A stretch of DNA of 12,196 nt, taken from Fidelibacterota bacterium. Its GTDB lineage: Bacteria > Fidelibacterota > Fidelibacteria > Fidelibacterales > Fidelibacteraceae. Position numbers and translations under genes: made by a program. Under the pieces are notes generated by a model. It saw only the letters and a program-made list of their open reading frames with translations. It made no database searches and was not told the origin of the DNA. The stretch spans positions 1 to 12,196 of the forward strand of contig JAUVKP010000006.1 of NCBI GenBank assembly GCA_030596185.1, read 5' to 3'. Of the stretch, positions 1 through 6,874 are shown piece by piece; position 1 is the stretch's first letter, and each line of letters begins with the position of its first letter.

Positions 1-15
1 ACAAAGTAGTTTTTG

Positions 16-53
16 AAAAAAGAGGAGAAGTGTTATTTTCATAACACCTCTCC
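16..53 (-). terminator. Intrinsic terminator of the receptor-lipoprotein unit
   Basis: On the minus strand a 13-bp stem (arms 53-41 and 36-24, one G-U pair) closes on a GAAA tetraloop (40-37). It is followed by TC and then six T (21-16). It lies 25 bases after the lipoprotein stop codon, so it should end that transcript. The T run is present only for minus-strand reading, so it is not an obvious bidirectional terminator. Confidence 0.9.
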
Positions 54-78
54 AAAAAAACCGTTGTAACAGTTTATT

Positions 79-1398
79 TTAGAATCTTCCATTCTCATCA
101 AGCCAAGACCAATCCAATAGCCAATTAATATTTTCAAATGCCCCTTTAAAGGTAACCGTTTCAAAGAAATCATCTGAAATAACCGCATCAAGATTTTGGA
201 ATGCAGGTCCTCCGGCTGTTGGAAGAACCGTAACCAAACCATCGCCGTCTTCGCGACCAACAGCGCCAACACCGGGATTTACATTAAAAGCTGTCCAGCC
301 GTAGTCATCTTTGAACTGAGCTTCTTTACAGTTGTAAACAATATTATTAGCTGAGAAATACAGATAGTTTGCATCTGTTCCGGGAGTGGTAACAACGATG
401 TCAAGGGTCGGCTGATCAGTTACGCGAACACCGTATTCCTTGCCGTCAACAATGATCATGTTACGGAAGTCACCGCCGGTACCTTCGCGAAGACGAAGAA
501 CCTGATCGTTGTCGGCAACAACTGATGTGCCGCCTGAACCAATGATAGTAACATTTGAAAATTTAGGTTGTGAACGAGGAGTTTTGTCCATGCTTGAACC
601 GTCGTTGTCCATTTCAAAACCGCGGTTTCCATCATCTTCACCGATCATAGCAAAGAGATACTGACCACGTCCCTGATAACCAAGATCGGTATCAAAAGCA
701 TCATCGCCAACAAACAATACAGAGCAGTATTTTAGGTCTACAGTACCACCGAACATTTCAAAACCGTCATCAAGGTTGAAAGCAACTTCACAGTGTTCAA
801 CTGTGGTTCCGTTACCAACACCGGCTAGTGTGATACCATTGATCTCATTGTCCTGGCCGATCGAACGGCCGCCATACCACACGCGAATGTATTCGAGTGT
901 GCCGCTATTGTCGGTAGCATCCGTACCACCGTAAGGAACACCAACCAAACCTTCAACAAAAGCTTCGCCGCCGGTCTTGTTGATAGGAGCATTACCAAGG
1001 AGAATTAAACCGCCCCATGAACCGCGATCTTTCATATCTTCGGGAAGATATGAAGTGAAAGTAATCGGGTTTGTTGACGTACCTGCAGCCATAATGGTTG
1101 CATCGCGTTCGATGACTAAACAGGGAGCAAGACCGTCATTGTCAACGGGAAGGGCTTCAATGGTTGTACCTGCTTCGATAGTCAGTGTAACACCGGCTTT
1201 AACGAAGGTTTGGCCGGCCAGCAGAACTGAATCTACAGCATGGATGGTCGTGTTTTCAGTAATGTTGCCTTCAAGAACAACATTGTACTGATCTGCCCAA
1301 GGGTTTGGAGTTACCGTACCGCCGCCACCGATCTGACAGCTTGTTAATGTCAAGAGCATTGTCAACAATGCTATACCTGCTAAGTATGTCTTTTTCAT
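79..1398 (-). CDS. Outer-membrane lipoprotein, parallel beta-helix type, partner of the TonB receptor
   Basis: A 439-aa secreted lipoprotein. The N-terminus is a lipoprotein signal with lipobox L18-T19-S20-C21; residue +2 is Gln, not Asp, so by the E. coli rule it would go to the outer membrane. The mature part is rich in short beta-strand and Gly/Asn/Asp turns: TLTIEAGTTI near 71-80, SWGGLILLG near 127-135, a DDGFEMFGGTVDLKYCSV stretch near 210-227, GDDAFDTDLGYQGRGQ near 231-246. This pattern fits a right-handed parallel beta-helix. The end is aromatic (WLLDWSWLDENGRF). I know such proteins as frequent neighbours of TonB receptors in FCB bacteria and some Proteobacteria, but the substrate is unknown. 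The ATG follows AAAGGAG at good spacing, about 30 nt after the receptor stop codon, so the two are probably co-transcribed. No C-terminal type IX sorting domain is visible. Function beyond surface or ligand binding is inference. Confidence 0.85.
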   Translation of the reverse strand: MKKTYLAGIALLTMLLTLTSCQIGGGGTVTPNPWADQYNVVLEGNITENTTIHAVDSVLLAGQTFVKAGVTLTIEAGTTIEALPVDNDGLAPCLVIERDATIMAAGTSTNPITFTSYLPEDMKDRGSWGGLILLGNAPINKTGGEAFVEGLVGVPYGGTDATDNSGTLEYIRVWYGGRSIGQDNEINGITLAGVGNGTTVEHCEVAFNLDDGFEMFGGTVDLKYCSVLFVGDDAFDTDLGYQGRGQYLFAMIGEDDGNRGFEMDNDGSSMDKTPRSQPKFSNVTIIGSGGTSVVADNDQVLRLREGTGGDFRNMIIVDGKEYGVRVTDQPTLDIVVTTPGTDANYLYFSANNIVYNCKEAQFKDDYGWTAFNVNPGVGAVGREDGDGLVTVLPTAGGPAFQNLDAVISDDFFETVTFKGAFENINWLLDWSWLDENGRF

Positions 1399-1428
1399 TT
1401 TCTCTCCTTTAGCTTTGAGTTCTGTCTA

Positions 1429-4395
1429 TTAAAATACATACTGTATATTGATGCTGTAGCCAAGACCGGGATTGTATTGCCGGGTGGCGTAAAAAGCTTC
1501 GTTTACGTCGTAAACGCCGAAACGAACCTTGGAATTCAACACATTGCTTGCCTTCACGGAGATCTTCATGTTGTTGATCTTCTTGCTGAGCGTGAAGTTC
1601 AGCGAATGGAAAGGCAATTCGTATTCGTTCGGAATGGAACCGCTACCCAATGCTGACAAGCGCTTGCTGAAAGCATTATAAGCAAGAGATACTCTCCAGC
1701 CCTTAATATCAGAGTAAGAGATCGTCGCGTTGGCCATGATGTCTGACTGACCCTGCAACGGACGATTCAAAGTTGTTGAGTTATTCTGGATCTGTACACC
1801 ATTGAACAGGGTGATCATATCATTAGCCTGTACTTCGGAGGTACTGATTGTCGTATTGAAGATAAACATCATCTTGCCCTTCAGTGGGTCAATGACAGGA
1901 ATGATATTCCTGAAATCAATCTCGACACCATAAGTATTTACATACAGGGCATTTTGATAGGTCAGGTAGGACTCATCAGCCGTTTCTATCTGTGACAGCT
2001 CGATAGGATTGACGAAGTTTTTGTAAAATCCTCCGACAGCGATCAACTCTCCGGCACCATGATGCCATTCGTAGCGAACATCATAATTGTAAATGTCGGT
2101 TGTCTTAAGATAAGGATAACCGACGATGGCCGAGCCACCGTAGAATTGCTGGAATTCAAAAGGTGCAATCTCGCGGAATTCTGCGCGGGCAACTGTTTTG
2201 CTGAAAGAGGCACGTAATTTCATATCATCTGTTATACCATATTGCAGATTTAGACTGGGCAAGATCTTATGTTCGGAAATGTTCGCTTCAACAGGTGTGT
2301 TTCCGTTGTCGATAAGCGGACTGTAATATTGTGCTCCGGTTACAGGATTGTACGGCTGTAAATTCATGAAGTAATATTCATATCTGAAACCACCGATAAA
2401 ATGGAACTTATTCATAAAGTAGGAACGATTGAATCCCAGCGGAATATTAGCCATAAGGTAACCGGCCGTGATGAATTCCGTTGCTTGGTAGGCGTTTCGC
2501 GAAGCCACATCAGTTGATTCTAGAAGGATCAGACCTTCTTCATCTTCAGAGCTTACAAAGTTCTCATCCTTGAAAACTTCACCGAAATTATTGCCATCAA
2601 CACGGATCAGACTGGCCGGCCATGCGCCATCGGAATATTCGTGATAGAAATTGCGTTTCCCGAAGTTGCGATCTTTATATTGAACGCGGCTACCAATCTT
2701 GAACTTATAGAGATCACCAAAGTTATCATCTATAGAGAACTTGTAGTTGGCATCCAAATTAGCATTGCGGTCGTATCCTTCTGTAAAATATCGCTGCCCT
2801 GCTTTTGCCGATGAGCGCGCGATCTCATAGTAATCGCCGGAGGAAATATATTTATAATTGTGGCTTTTAACATCAGGTTCGTTCAAAAACGAACTCCCCG
2901 CATTGGCGGCCCATTCAAGACGGCTATTCATGTAATTATCAAAAGCATGATCACCTGTCAGGGTAAAATTGAGGATACTTTTTTCAACAAAGTATTCTTT
3001 AATATAGATACCATCTTCATCCAAGTTCGGTGTACGGCCTTGGCCAAAGGTCAAGGAATTATCGGAACTATGTGTATAAAGCCCATATAACTTAAGCTTG
3101 TGTTTTCCAAGATACTTAAATCCGGTCGAACCGCTGAGGCTCATGTTTGTGGAATATCCGCTTTTTTTGTTCGTGATATCGGTACGGGCAAGAATATTAT
3201 CGCCGGCGACTGCATATCGTTTGTAAAGTTCTTCCTTATAACTGAAGCTGTTGCCAAAATTCAGGTTGGTGTAAAAGCCATATTCAAAGTCATCCGAAAC
3301 AATGTATCGGTTACCATAATTTACACCAAAAGACAATGGCTGACCAATGCGTACCGAACGAATAGAGAAATCCGTATTAAAGCTTTGTCCATACTGACCT
3401 AATTGAGCTTTCCACTGATCATAGCTGTAACCCGGCAGCGGAGACCATTCGCTGAGCATCTTATTGTCGGGAATATCATTTGGCACAGCTCTGATACCGT
3501 CATCAAAGCCCAGAAAATCTGTCGAGCTTTTTGTTCCGACCATGTATTCGGCACCCAGAAAAGAGCTTTTACCGCTTAACCCGAATTTTGCATTTAGAAT
3601 ACGCGTATCGGGATAAGCTTTTGTTTTAATGTTTACCGCACCACCGGCGAATACGCCTGGCAGATCAGGTGTATAAGTTTTATAAGCTGTAATGCTTTCA
3701 AGAATACCTGTCGTAAACAGATCAAGAGGAACTGCTTTTTTTTCCGGCTCAGGACTTGGAATTGGTACGCCATTCATCGCCGTGGACACATAGCGATCAC
3801 TTAATCCGCGGATAGAAATATATTTACCATCCCGAACGGAAACACCGGTAATACGCTTAACGGCATCTGCCGCATTTCCGTCACCCGCACGCGACATTTG
3901 ATCCGCAGAAACACCATCTTGAATTTTGTCGCTCTGTTTTTGTTCGGCTAGAATAAAAATATCCGAATTGGCCTTTAATGTTCCCTGAACCACCACTTTC
4001 GCAAGGTTCATGACCTCTGATGCCAAAGTAATATTGACCTTATTCTGTTCGTTAGCTACAACCGATACATTGCTTATTTCCTGTGTTTCATATCCAACAT
4101 ATGAAACCATTAAATTATAAACGCCTACTGGAACACCGGAAATATAATAGTTACCGTCAAGATCGCTTGCTGAACCATATACGGATCCTTTTATGATAAC
4201 ATTTGCGCTAATTAGAGCCTCGCCTGTTTTTTGATCGATGACACGCCCGCTGATCTTTCCCGTGTTTTCATTGGCGTACAAAAAAGCCGTTAAAACAATA
4301 ACGGCAAATACAATAAACAACTTTTTGATCATCAACGACTTTCGCGACGACTTTCGTTTAAGATTTTCCACCACTGTTTTTACCTTTAGCAACAT
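1429..4395 (-). CDS. TonB-dependent outer-membrane receptor with carboxypeptidase-regulatory-like N-terminal domain
   Basis: A 988-aa outer-membrane transporter. Order of parts: a basic 21-residue extension, a hydrophobic signal segment (about 22-41, ending near YANE), a CarboxypepD_reg-like beta-sandwich (about 46-125, GKISGRVIDQKTGEALISA and later YVGYETQ), a plug domain (about 150-258, with ISIRGLSDRYVSTAMNGVPI near 193-212 and YKTYTPDLPGVFAGGAVNIK near 238-257) and a 22-strand-type barrel to the C-terminus, which ends in aromatic F (NIQYVF). The plug motifs match the FCB branch of Oar-like receptors, not SusC. I could not assign a TonB box. The start at 4395 is supported by AAGGAG nine bases upstream; an internal Met22 (4332) would give an ordinary signal peptide but has no Shine-Dalgarno site. 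The beta-helix lipoprotein gene follows in the same unit. Energised uptake of an unknown ligand is the family role; metal, siderophore, peptide or glycan cannot be told apart here. Confidence 0.93.
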   Translation of the reverse strand: MLLKVKTVVENLKRKSSRKSLMIKKLFIVFAVIVLTAFLYANENTGKISGRVIDQKTGEALISANVIIKGSVYGSASDLDGNYYISGVPVGVYNLMVSYVGYETQEISNVSVVANEQNKVNITLASEVMNLAKVVVQGTLKANSDIFILAEQKQSDKIQDGVSADQMSRAGDGNAADAVKRITGVSVRDGKYISIRGLSDRYVSTAMNGVPIPSPEPEKKAVPLDLFTTGILESITAYKTYTPDLPGVFAGGAVNIKTKAYPDTRILNAKFGLSGKSSFLGAEYMVGTKSSTDFLGFDDGIRAVPNDIPDNKMLSEWSPLPGYSYDQWKAQLGQYGQSFNTDFSIRSVRIGQPLSFGVNYGNRYIVSDDFEYGFYTNLNFGNSFSYKEELYKRYAVAGDNILARTDITNKKSGYSTNMSLSGSTGFKYLGKHKLKLYGLYTHSSDNSLTFGQGRTPNLDEDGIYIKEYFVEKSILNFTLTGDHAFDNYMNSRLEWAANAGSSFLNEPDVKSHNYKYISSGDYYEIARSSAKAGQRYFTEGYDRNANLDANYKFSIDDNFGDLYKFKIGSRVQYKDRNFGKRNFYHEYSDGAWPASLIRVDGNNFGEVFKDENFVSSEDEEGLILLESTDVASRNAYQATEFITAGYLMANIPLGFNRSYFMNKFHFIGGFRYEYYFMNLQPYNPVTGAQYYSPLIDNGNTPVEANISEHKILPSLNLQYGITDDMKLRASFSKTVARAEFREIAPFEFQQFYGGSAIVGYPYLKTTDIYNYDVRYEWHHGAGELIAVGGFYKNFVNPIELSQIETADESYLTYQNALYVNTYGVEIDFRNIIPVIDPLKGKMMFIFNTTISTSEVQANDMITLFNGVQIQNNSTTLNRPLQGQSDIMANATISYSDIKGWRVSLAYNAFSKRLSALGSGSIPNEYELPFHSLNFTLSKKINNMKISVKASNVLNSKVRFGVYDVNEAFYATRQYNPGLGYSINIQYVF
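4280..4305 (-). promoter_or_regulatory. Terminator-like hairpin inside the receptor signal-peptide codons
   Basis: On the minus strand GCCGTTA (4305-4299), a 6-base loop, TAACGGC (4292-4286) and six T (4285-4280). It has the form of an intrinsic terminator but lies in frame over receptor residues 31-37 (AVIVLTA). A translating ribosome would keep it open, so at most it would stop transcription when translation fails. The stem is only 7 bp, so strength is uncertain. Confidence 0.4.
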
Positions 4396-4404
4396 GTTGT
4401 TTTT

Positions 4405-4410
4405 CTCCTT
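4405..4410 (-). promoter_or_regulatory. Ribosome binding site deciding the receptor start
   Basis: AAGGAG on the minus strand, nine bases before the ATG at 4395. The rival start at 4332 is preceded by CGCGAAAGTCGTTG, with no purine-rich site. The longer protein with its basic N-terminal extension is therefore preferred. Confidence 0.8.
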
Positions 4411-4434
4411 AATTCAGATTTTCTTCACAGATAT

Positions 4435-4459
4435 AAAAAAGCCGTTAACAAATAACGGC
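4435..4459 (-). terminator. Leader terminator or attenuator candidate upstream of the TonB receptor
   Basis: A perfect 7-bp stem on the minus strand, GCCGTTA (4459-4453) and TAACGGC (4447-4441), with a 5-base loop and six T (4440-4435). It ends 25 bases before the receptor's Shine-Dalgarno site, so a receptor transcript starting further upstream must read through it. It overlaps the stop codon of the 41-aa ORF. It may simply end the small ORF's transcript or act as a conditional terminator; either is inference. Confidence 0.55.
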
Positions 4460-4570
4460 AAAACATATAAAACAAATAATTAACGTCAACGACGATAAAA
4501 GCATCACCTGACGGTTCTTTGACCACCATTTTCTCTTTCGTTTGCCCATTCTTACCGTATTTTTAGACAT
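4445..4570 (-). CDS. Possible small membrane or leader peptide, 41 aa
   Basis: A short ORF beginning ATG-TCT at 4570, with AAGG seven bases upstream (4581-4578). The product has a strongly basic N-terminal half (MGKRKRKWWSKNR, including tandem Trp at residues 15-16) and one hydrophobic stretch (MLLSSLTLIICFICFAVIC, residues 23-41), fitting a single-pass membrane peptide or a signal-peptide remnant. Its stop codon (4447-4445) lies in the second arm of the leader hairpin. The layout (basic segment, then F-A-V-I before the hairpin) mirrors the receptor's own N-terminus, and after a one-base shift the reading would continue L-T-A-F-L-Y as in the receptor. It may be a leader peptide, a small protein, or a frameshifted duplicate of the receptor's 5' end. 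No family is recognised. Confidence 0.35.
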   Translation of the reverse strand: MSKNTVRMGKRKRKWWSKNRQVMLLSSLTLIICFICFAVIC

Positions 4571-4697
4571 AGCATTACCTTGCACTGTTTTACACTTTTC
4601 TTGACTCAAACCATATTTAAACTAAAAGAATATAAACAAGAAATTTTAGAAAACAATAGCTTTTTTTTAAAAAATATTAATAATATTATTTCGTTAT

Positions 4698-4715
4698 ATT
4701 ATATTGTTTATTATA
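4698..4715 (-). promoter_or_regulatory. Candidate -10 elements for the receptor leader
   Basis: Two perfect TATAAT hexamers occur on the minus strand, at 4715-4710 and 4703-4698, in very AT-rich DNA. No convincing TTGACA-like hexamer lies 16-18 bases upstream of either; the first would have its -35 zone inside the palindrome at 4726-4742. Chance occurrence is a real possibility given the base composition of the 4583-4750 stretch, in which I see no gene. Confidence 0.25.
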
Positions 4716-4725
4716 TACTTACACG

Positions 4726-4742
4726 TGCAATAATTTATTGCA
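4726..4742. promoter_or_regulatory. 17-bp palindrome, operator candidate
   Basis: TGCAATAA (4726-4733) and TTATTGCA (4735-4742) form perfect 8-bp arms around one base. It sits between the response regulator's terminator and the receptor leader, overlapping where a -35 element for the TATAAT at 4715-4710 would lie. It is typical in size for a dimeric regulator's operator, but no regulator can be assigned. Confidence 0.35.
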
Positions 4743-4749
4743 TAAAAAC

Positions 4750-4772
4750 AAAAAGCCAGGCGTACCTGGCTT
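4750..4772 (-). terminator. Intrinsic terminator of the response regulator gene
   Basis: On the minus strand AAGCCAGG (4772-4765) pairs perfectly with CCTGGCTT (4760-4753) around a TACG loop, followed by a T-rich run interrupted by one G. It lies about 20 bases after the response regulator stop codon and separates that gene from the receptor leader. Confidence 0.85.
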
Positions 4773-4793
4773 AAATACTATTTCAAATTCGCA

Positions 4794-5480
4794 TTAAATT
4801 CCCAATTTATAACCAACTCCGCGTACGTTCTTGACAATGTTTGCATAAGGGCCAAGTTTTTCACGTAAATGTTTAATATGTACATCAACAGTATGATCAA
4901 CAACGATCTTCTCATTTCCCCAAAGATTGTAAAGAATCTCTTCGCGTTTTAATACATTGCCGTTTTTTTCAGCTAACATTTTTAGTATGCGATATTCGGT
5001 CGGGGTAAGAGCCACAAGTTCACCATCAACATGAACTTCATATCGATCAATATCAATAACGATCTTATTGTCGATATTGATCTTGTTTTCAGGTTGAACA
5101 TTTTTAGGGGCTTTCCTGCGCAAAACTGTCTTTACGCGAACGGCCAATTCTTTTGGTGAAAAAGGTTTCTTCACATAGTCATCAGCACCTAGTTCCAGTC
5201 CAAGAATGGTGTCTGATTCATCAATGCGGCCGGATAAAATAATAATAGACATATTGTCATATTTGCTATCACGGCGTAATACTTTACACATATCCATACC
5301 ATCAATATCAGGAAGCATCAAATCTAAAATGGTTACATCTGGAGTTGTGTTTTTTATAAACTCTAGATATTCCGTACCATTTACAAAAGTTGCGACTTGG
5401 AATCCTGATTTTTTTAAATGGATACTTGTTAATTCTAGGATACTTTTTTCGTCATCAACGACGGCAATAAGTTCATTCAT
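4794..5480 (-). CDS. OmpR/PhoB-family response regulator
   Basis: A 228-aa two-component transcription factor. The receiver domain covers about residues 1-120: acidic pair D9-D10, phospho-acceptor D53 (TILDLMLPD), switch residue S83 (IILSGR) and K105 in DDYVKKPF, so all key residues are present. The winged-helix DNA-binding domain covers about 145-228, with ALTPTEYRILKML, the recognition segment VVDHTVDVHIKHLREKLG and the wing NVRGVGYKLG. It is expected to be phosphorylated by a histidine kinase and to bind direct-repeat half-sites as a dimer. No kinase is in the window, so its signal is unknown. The ATG follows AGGG at suitable spacing. It starts 66 bases after dxr with no terminator between them, so partial co-transcription with dxr is possible. 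Its terminator is immediately downstream, and the receptor leader lies beyond it; control of the receptor by this regulator is conceivable but untested. Confidence 0.95.
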   Translation of the reverse strand: MNELIAVVDDEKSILELTSIHLKKSGFQVATFVNGTEYLEFIKNTTPDVTILDLMLPDIDGMDMCKVLRRDSKYDNMSIIILSGRIDESDTILGLELGADDYVKKPFSPKELAVRVKTVLRRKAPKNVQPENKINIDNKIVIDIDRYEVHVDGELVALTPTEYRILKMLAEKNGNVLKREEILYNLWGNEKIVVDHTVDVHIKHLREKLGPYANIVKNVRGVGYKLGI

Positions 5481-5546
5481 GATATTTCCCTACTTATGTT
5501 GAATCTATTTAATATATAGTAAAGAAATTACAATTGAAATATTTTT

Positions 5547-6668
5547 CTAGGACAATTTTGTAATAGAGAGAAGATCATCCAAAGAAAAGGGATCTAGGCT
5601 TTTATGTGTCTTAAGTGCACTTTCAACCTCATTACCAATCTCAGGAAAAGATATTTTTCCCAAAAGAAATCGTTCAACAGCTTTTTCATTAGCCATATTA
5701 TAGACAGCAGGATAGGTTCCTCCCATTTTGAGGACTTCCCGGGCTAAACGCAATGAGGGAAAACGGTCTTTATCTGGTTCTTCAAAATGCAGAGTTCCAA
5801 TTTTTGCAAGATCCAGACGTGGCCAATCACTTGAAATATGCCTCGGATAGCTTAATGCGTATTGGATCGGAACCTTCATATCGGGAACTCCCAATTGGGC
5901 TTTTACAGACCCGTCCCGTAACTGGATCATACTGTGAACAATAGATTCGGGATGAATAAGAATATCAATTTTTGATTCATCAAGATGGAAAAGGTGATAA
6001 GCTTCGATCAACTCAAGACCTTTATTGAACATAGTAGCCGAATCAATGGTGATCTTGTTGCCCATAGACCAGTTAGGATGCCTCAACGCTTCCTGAGGGG
6101 TGATAATGCCAAATGTAGAAAGATCTCGCCTCAGGAATGGGCCACCGGAACCTGTGAGGATAATGCGCTCCACATCTTCGCTTGATTCTCCTGCCAAACA
6201 CTGCCAGATCGCAGAATGCTCACTGTCAACCGGAAATATCTTTGCATCGGTTTCAGAACAAATACGATTGATGAGTTCGCCGGCCATAACAAGGCTCTCT
6301 TTATTACTCAGGGCAATGTCTGTACCTTGTTGAGCTGCCAATATCGTACTTTGCATACCTGCGGCGCCAACAATAGCATTTAATAAAACATCAATATGTC
6401 GATCTCGTATAAGATTTAATATTTCATCTTCTCCGGTTAAACATTCAATATTTGTATTGGCAAGTCCTTCACAAAGTTGTTCGTATTTGGATTTATCGGC
6501 AATACAAACCGCTTCAGGCAAAAATATTTTTGCTTGTTCTATCAGCAGTTCTACCTGTCGATTGGCAGTCAGATATATAATTTTAAACTGCTCCGGATGA
6601 TTCCGAACAACCTCTAAGGTGTTCTTTCCAATAGATCCGGTTGAACCCAGTACGCCAATAGTTTTCAT
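5547..6668 (-). CDS. dxr: 1-deoxy-D-xylulose 5-phosphate reductoisomerase
   Basis: Catalyses the NADPH-dependent rearrangement and reduction of DXP to 2-C-methyl-D-erythritol 4-phosphate, the first committed step of the cytoplasmic MEP isoprenoid pathway, and is the fosmidomycin target. At 373 aa it is slightly short but full length. Visible motifs: nucleotide-binding GSTGSIG (8-14), NKESLV (122-127), metal ligands in PVDSEHSAIW (D148, E150), phosphate-binding SGSGGPF region (173-178), the flexible loop HPNWSMG (197-203), IDSATMFNKGLELIEA (208-223, with N215, K216 and metal ligand E219) and HPESIVHSM (239-247). The ATG at 6668 follows AGGA at about 8 bases. It sits downstream of the uppS-bamA-skp terminator and so needs its own promoter within 6669-6813, where I found no convincing -35/-10 pair. 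Its product supplies the precursors that UppS uses, a functional link to the next operon. Confidence 0.98.
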   Translation of the reverse strand: MKTIGVLGSTGSIGKNTLEVVRNHPEQFKIIYLTANRQVELLIEQAKIFLPEAVCIADKSKYEQLCEGLANTNIECLTGEDEILNLIRDRHIDVLLNAIVGAAGMQSTILAAQQGTDIALSNKESLVMAGELINRICSETDAKIFPVDSEHSAIWQCLAGESSEDVERIILTGSGGPFLRRDLSTFGIITPQEALRHPNWSMGNKITIDSATMFNKGLELIEAYHLFHLDESKIDILIHPESIVHSMIQLRDGSVKAQLGVPDMKVPIQYALSYPRHISSDWPRLDLAKIGTLHFEEPDKDRFPSLRLAREVLKMGGTYPAVYNMANEKAVERFLLGKISFPEIGNEVESALKTHKSLDPFSLDDLLSITKLS

Positions 6669-6721
6669 TTTATATTCCTGTTTTAAAATCTTCGATAAGC
6701 CGGTATGGAAATCTTTATATC

Positions 6722-6741
6722 GGATTCTAGTATTTGAATCC
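6722..6741. promoter_or_regulatory. Short inverted repeat upstream of dxr
   Basis: GGATTC (6722-6727) and GAATCC (6736-6741) are perfect 6-bp arms separated by 8 bases, 54-73 bases before the dxr start. It could be an operator or a weak stem in the leader. A 6-bp match is modest evidence. Confidence 0.2.
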
Positions 6742-6813
6742 CACAGCTATAATCTATTGATTGAGAATTACAGATGGAAGCATTAATTGGGCTTCTTCAT
6801 TTTCTAAATAAAT

Positions 6814-6852
6814 AAAAAAACCGGCATGAATGTTGTTATTCACTCTGCCGGT
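6814..6852 (-). terminator. Intrinsic terminator of the uppS-bamA-skp operon
   Basis: On the minus strand ACCGGC (6852-6847) pairs with GCCGGT (6825-6820), with a bulged inner stem (GTGAAT with ATTCAT), followed by seven T (6820-6814). It begins 22 bases after the skp stop codon and insulates dxr from the upstream operon. Confidence 0.9.
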
Positions 6853-6874
6853 CATCTTAATAACACATTATTTT

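Larger units (their letters stand above)
4277..4475 (-). repeat. Imperfect direct repeat spanning the receptor leader and signal-peptide codons
   Basis: Two stretches of about 45 bases, 4475-4431 (leader) and 4320-4277 (signal-peptide codons for LFIVFAVIVLTAFLY), align at roughly 85% with small indels when read on the minus strand. Both contain the same hairpin (GCCGTTA, short loop, TAACGGC) followed by TTTTTT. The offset is about 155 bases. This looks like a local duplication of the receptor's 5' end, or two independently selected copies of one regulatory hairpin. Confidence 0.6.

Noticed and set aside
977-1291. Plus-strand 104-codon ORF
   Set aside because: It is antisense to the lipoprotein gene, which has a lipobox, a ribosome site and a terminator; the antisense frame shows nothing of its own.
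79-1398. Type IX secretion cargo or SusD-like lipoprotein
   Set aside because: No C-terminal sorting domain of the type IX kind is seen, and the sequence is beta-helix-like, not the helical SusD fold.
4330-4332. Alternative receptor start at internal Met22
   Set aside because: It would give a textbook signal peptide, but no Shine-Dalgarno site precedes it, while the upstream ATG at 4395 has AAGGAG at ideal spacing.
4238-4483. Plus-strand 81-codon ORF over the receptor start
   Set aside because: It is antisense to the receptor signal peptide and leader; no ribosome site and no family features.
4580-4774. Plus-strand 64-codon ORF in the AT-rich gap
   Set aside because: It starts at TTG with no ribosome site, has a composition set by AT-rich DNA (many I, Y, N, K) and its end runs through the response regulator's terminator stem.
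5481-5546. Promoter for the response regulator
   Set aside because: TATATT-like hexamers occur on the minus strand, but I found no acceptable -35 at 16-18 bases; the AT-rich composition makes such matches expected.
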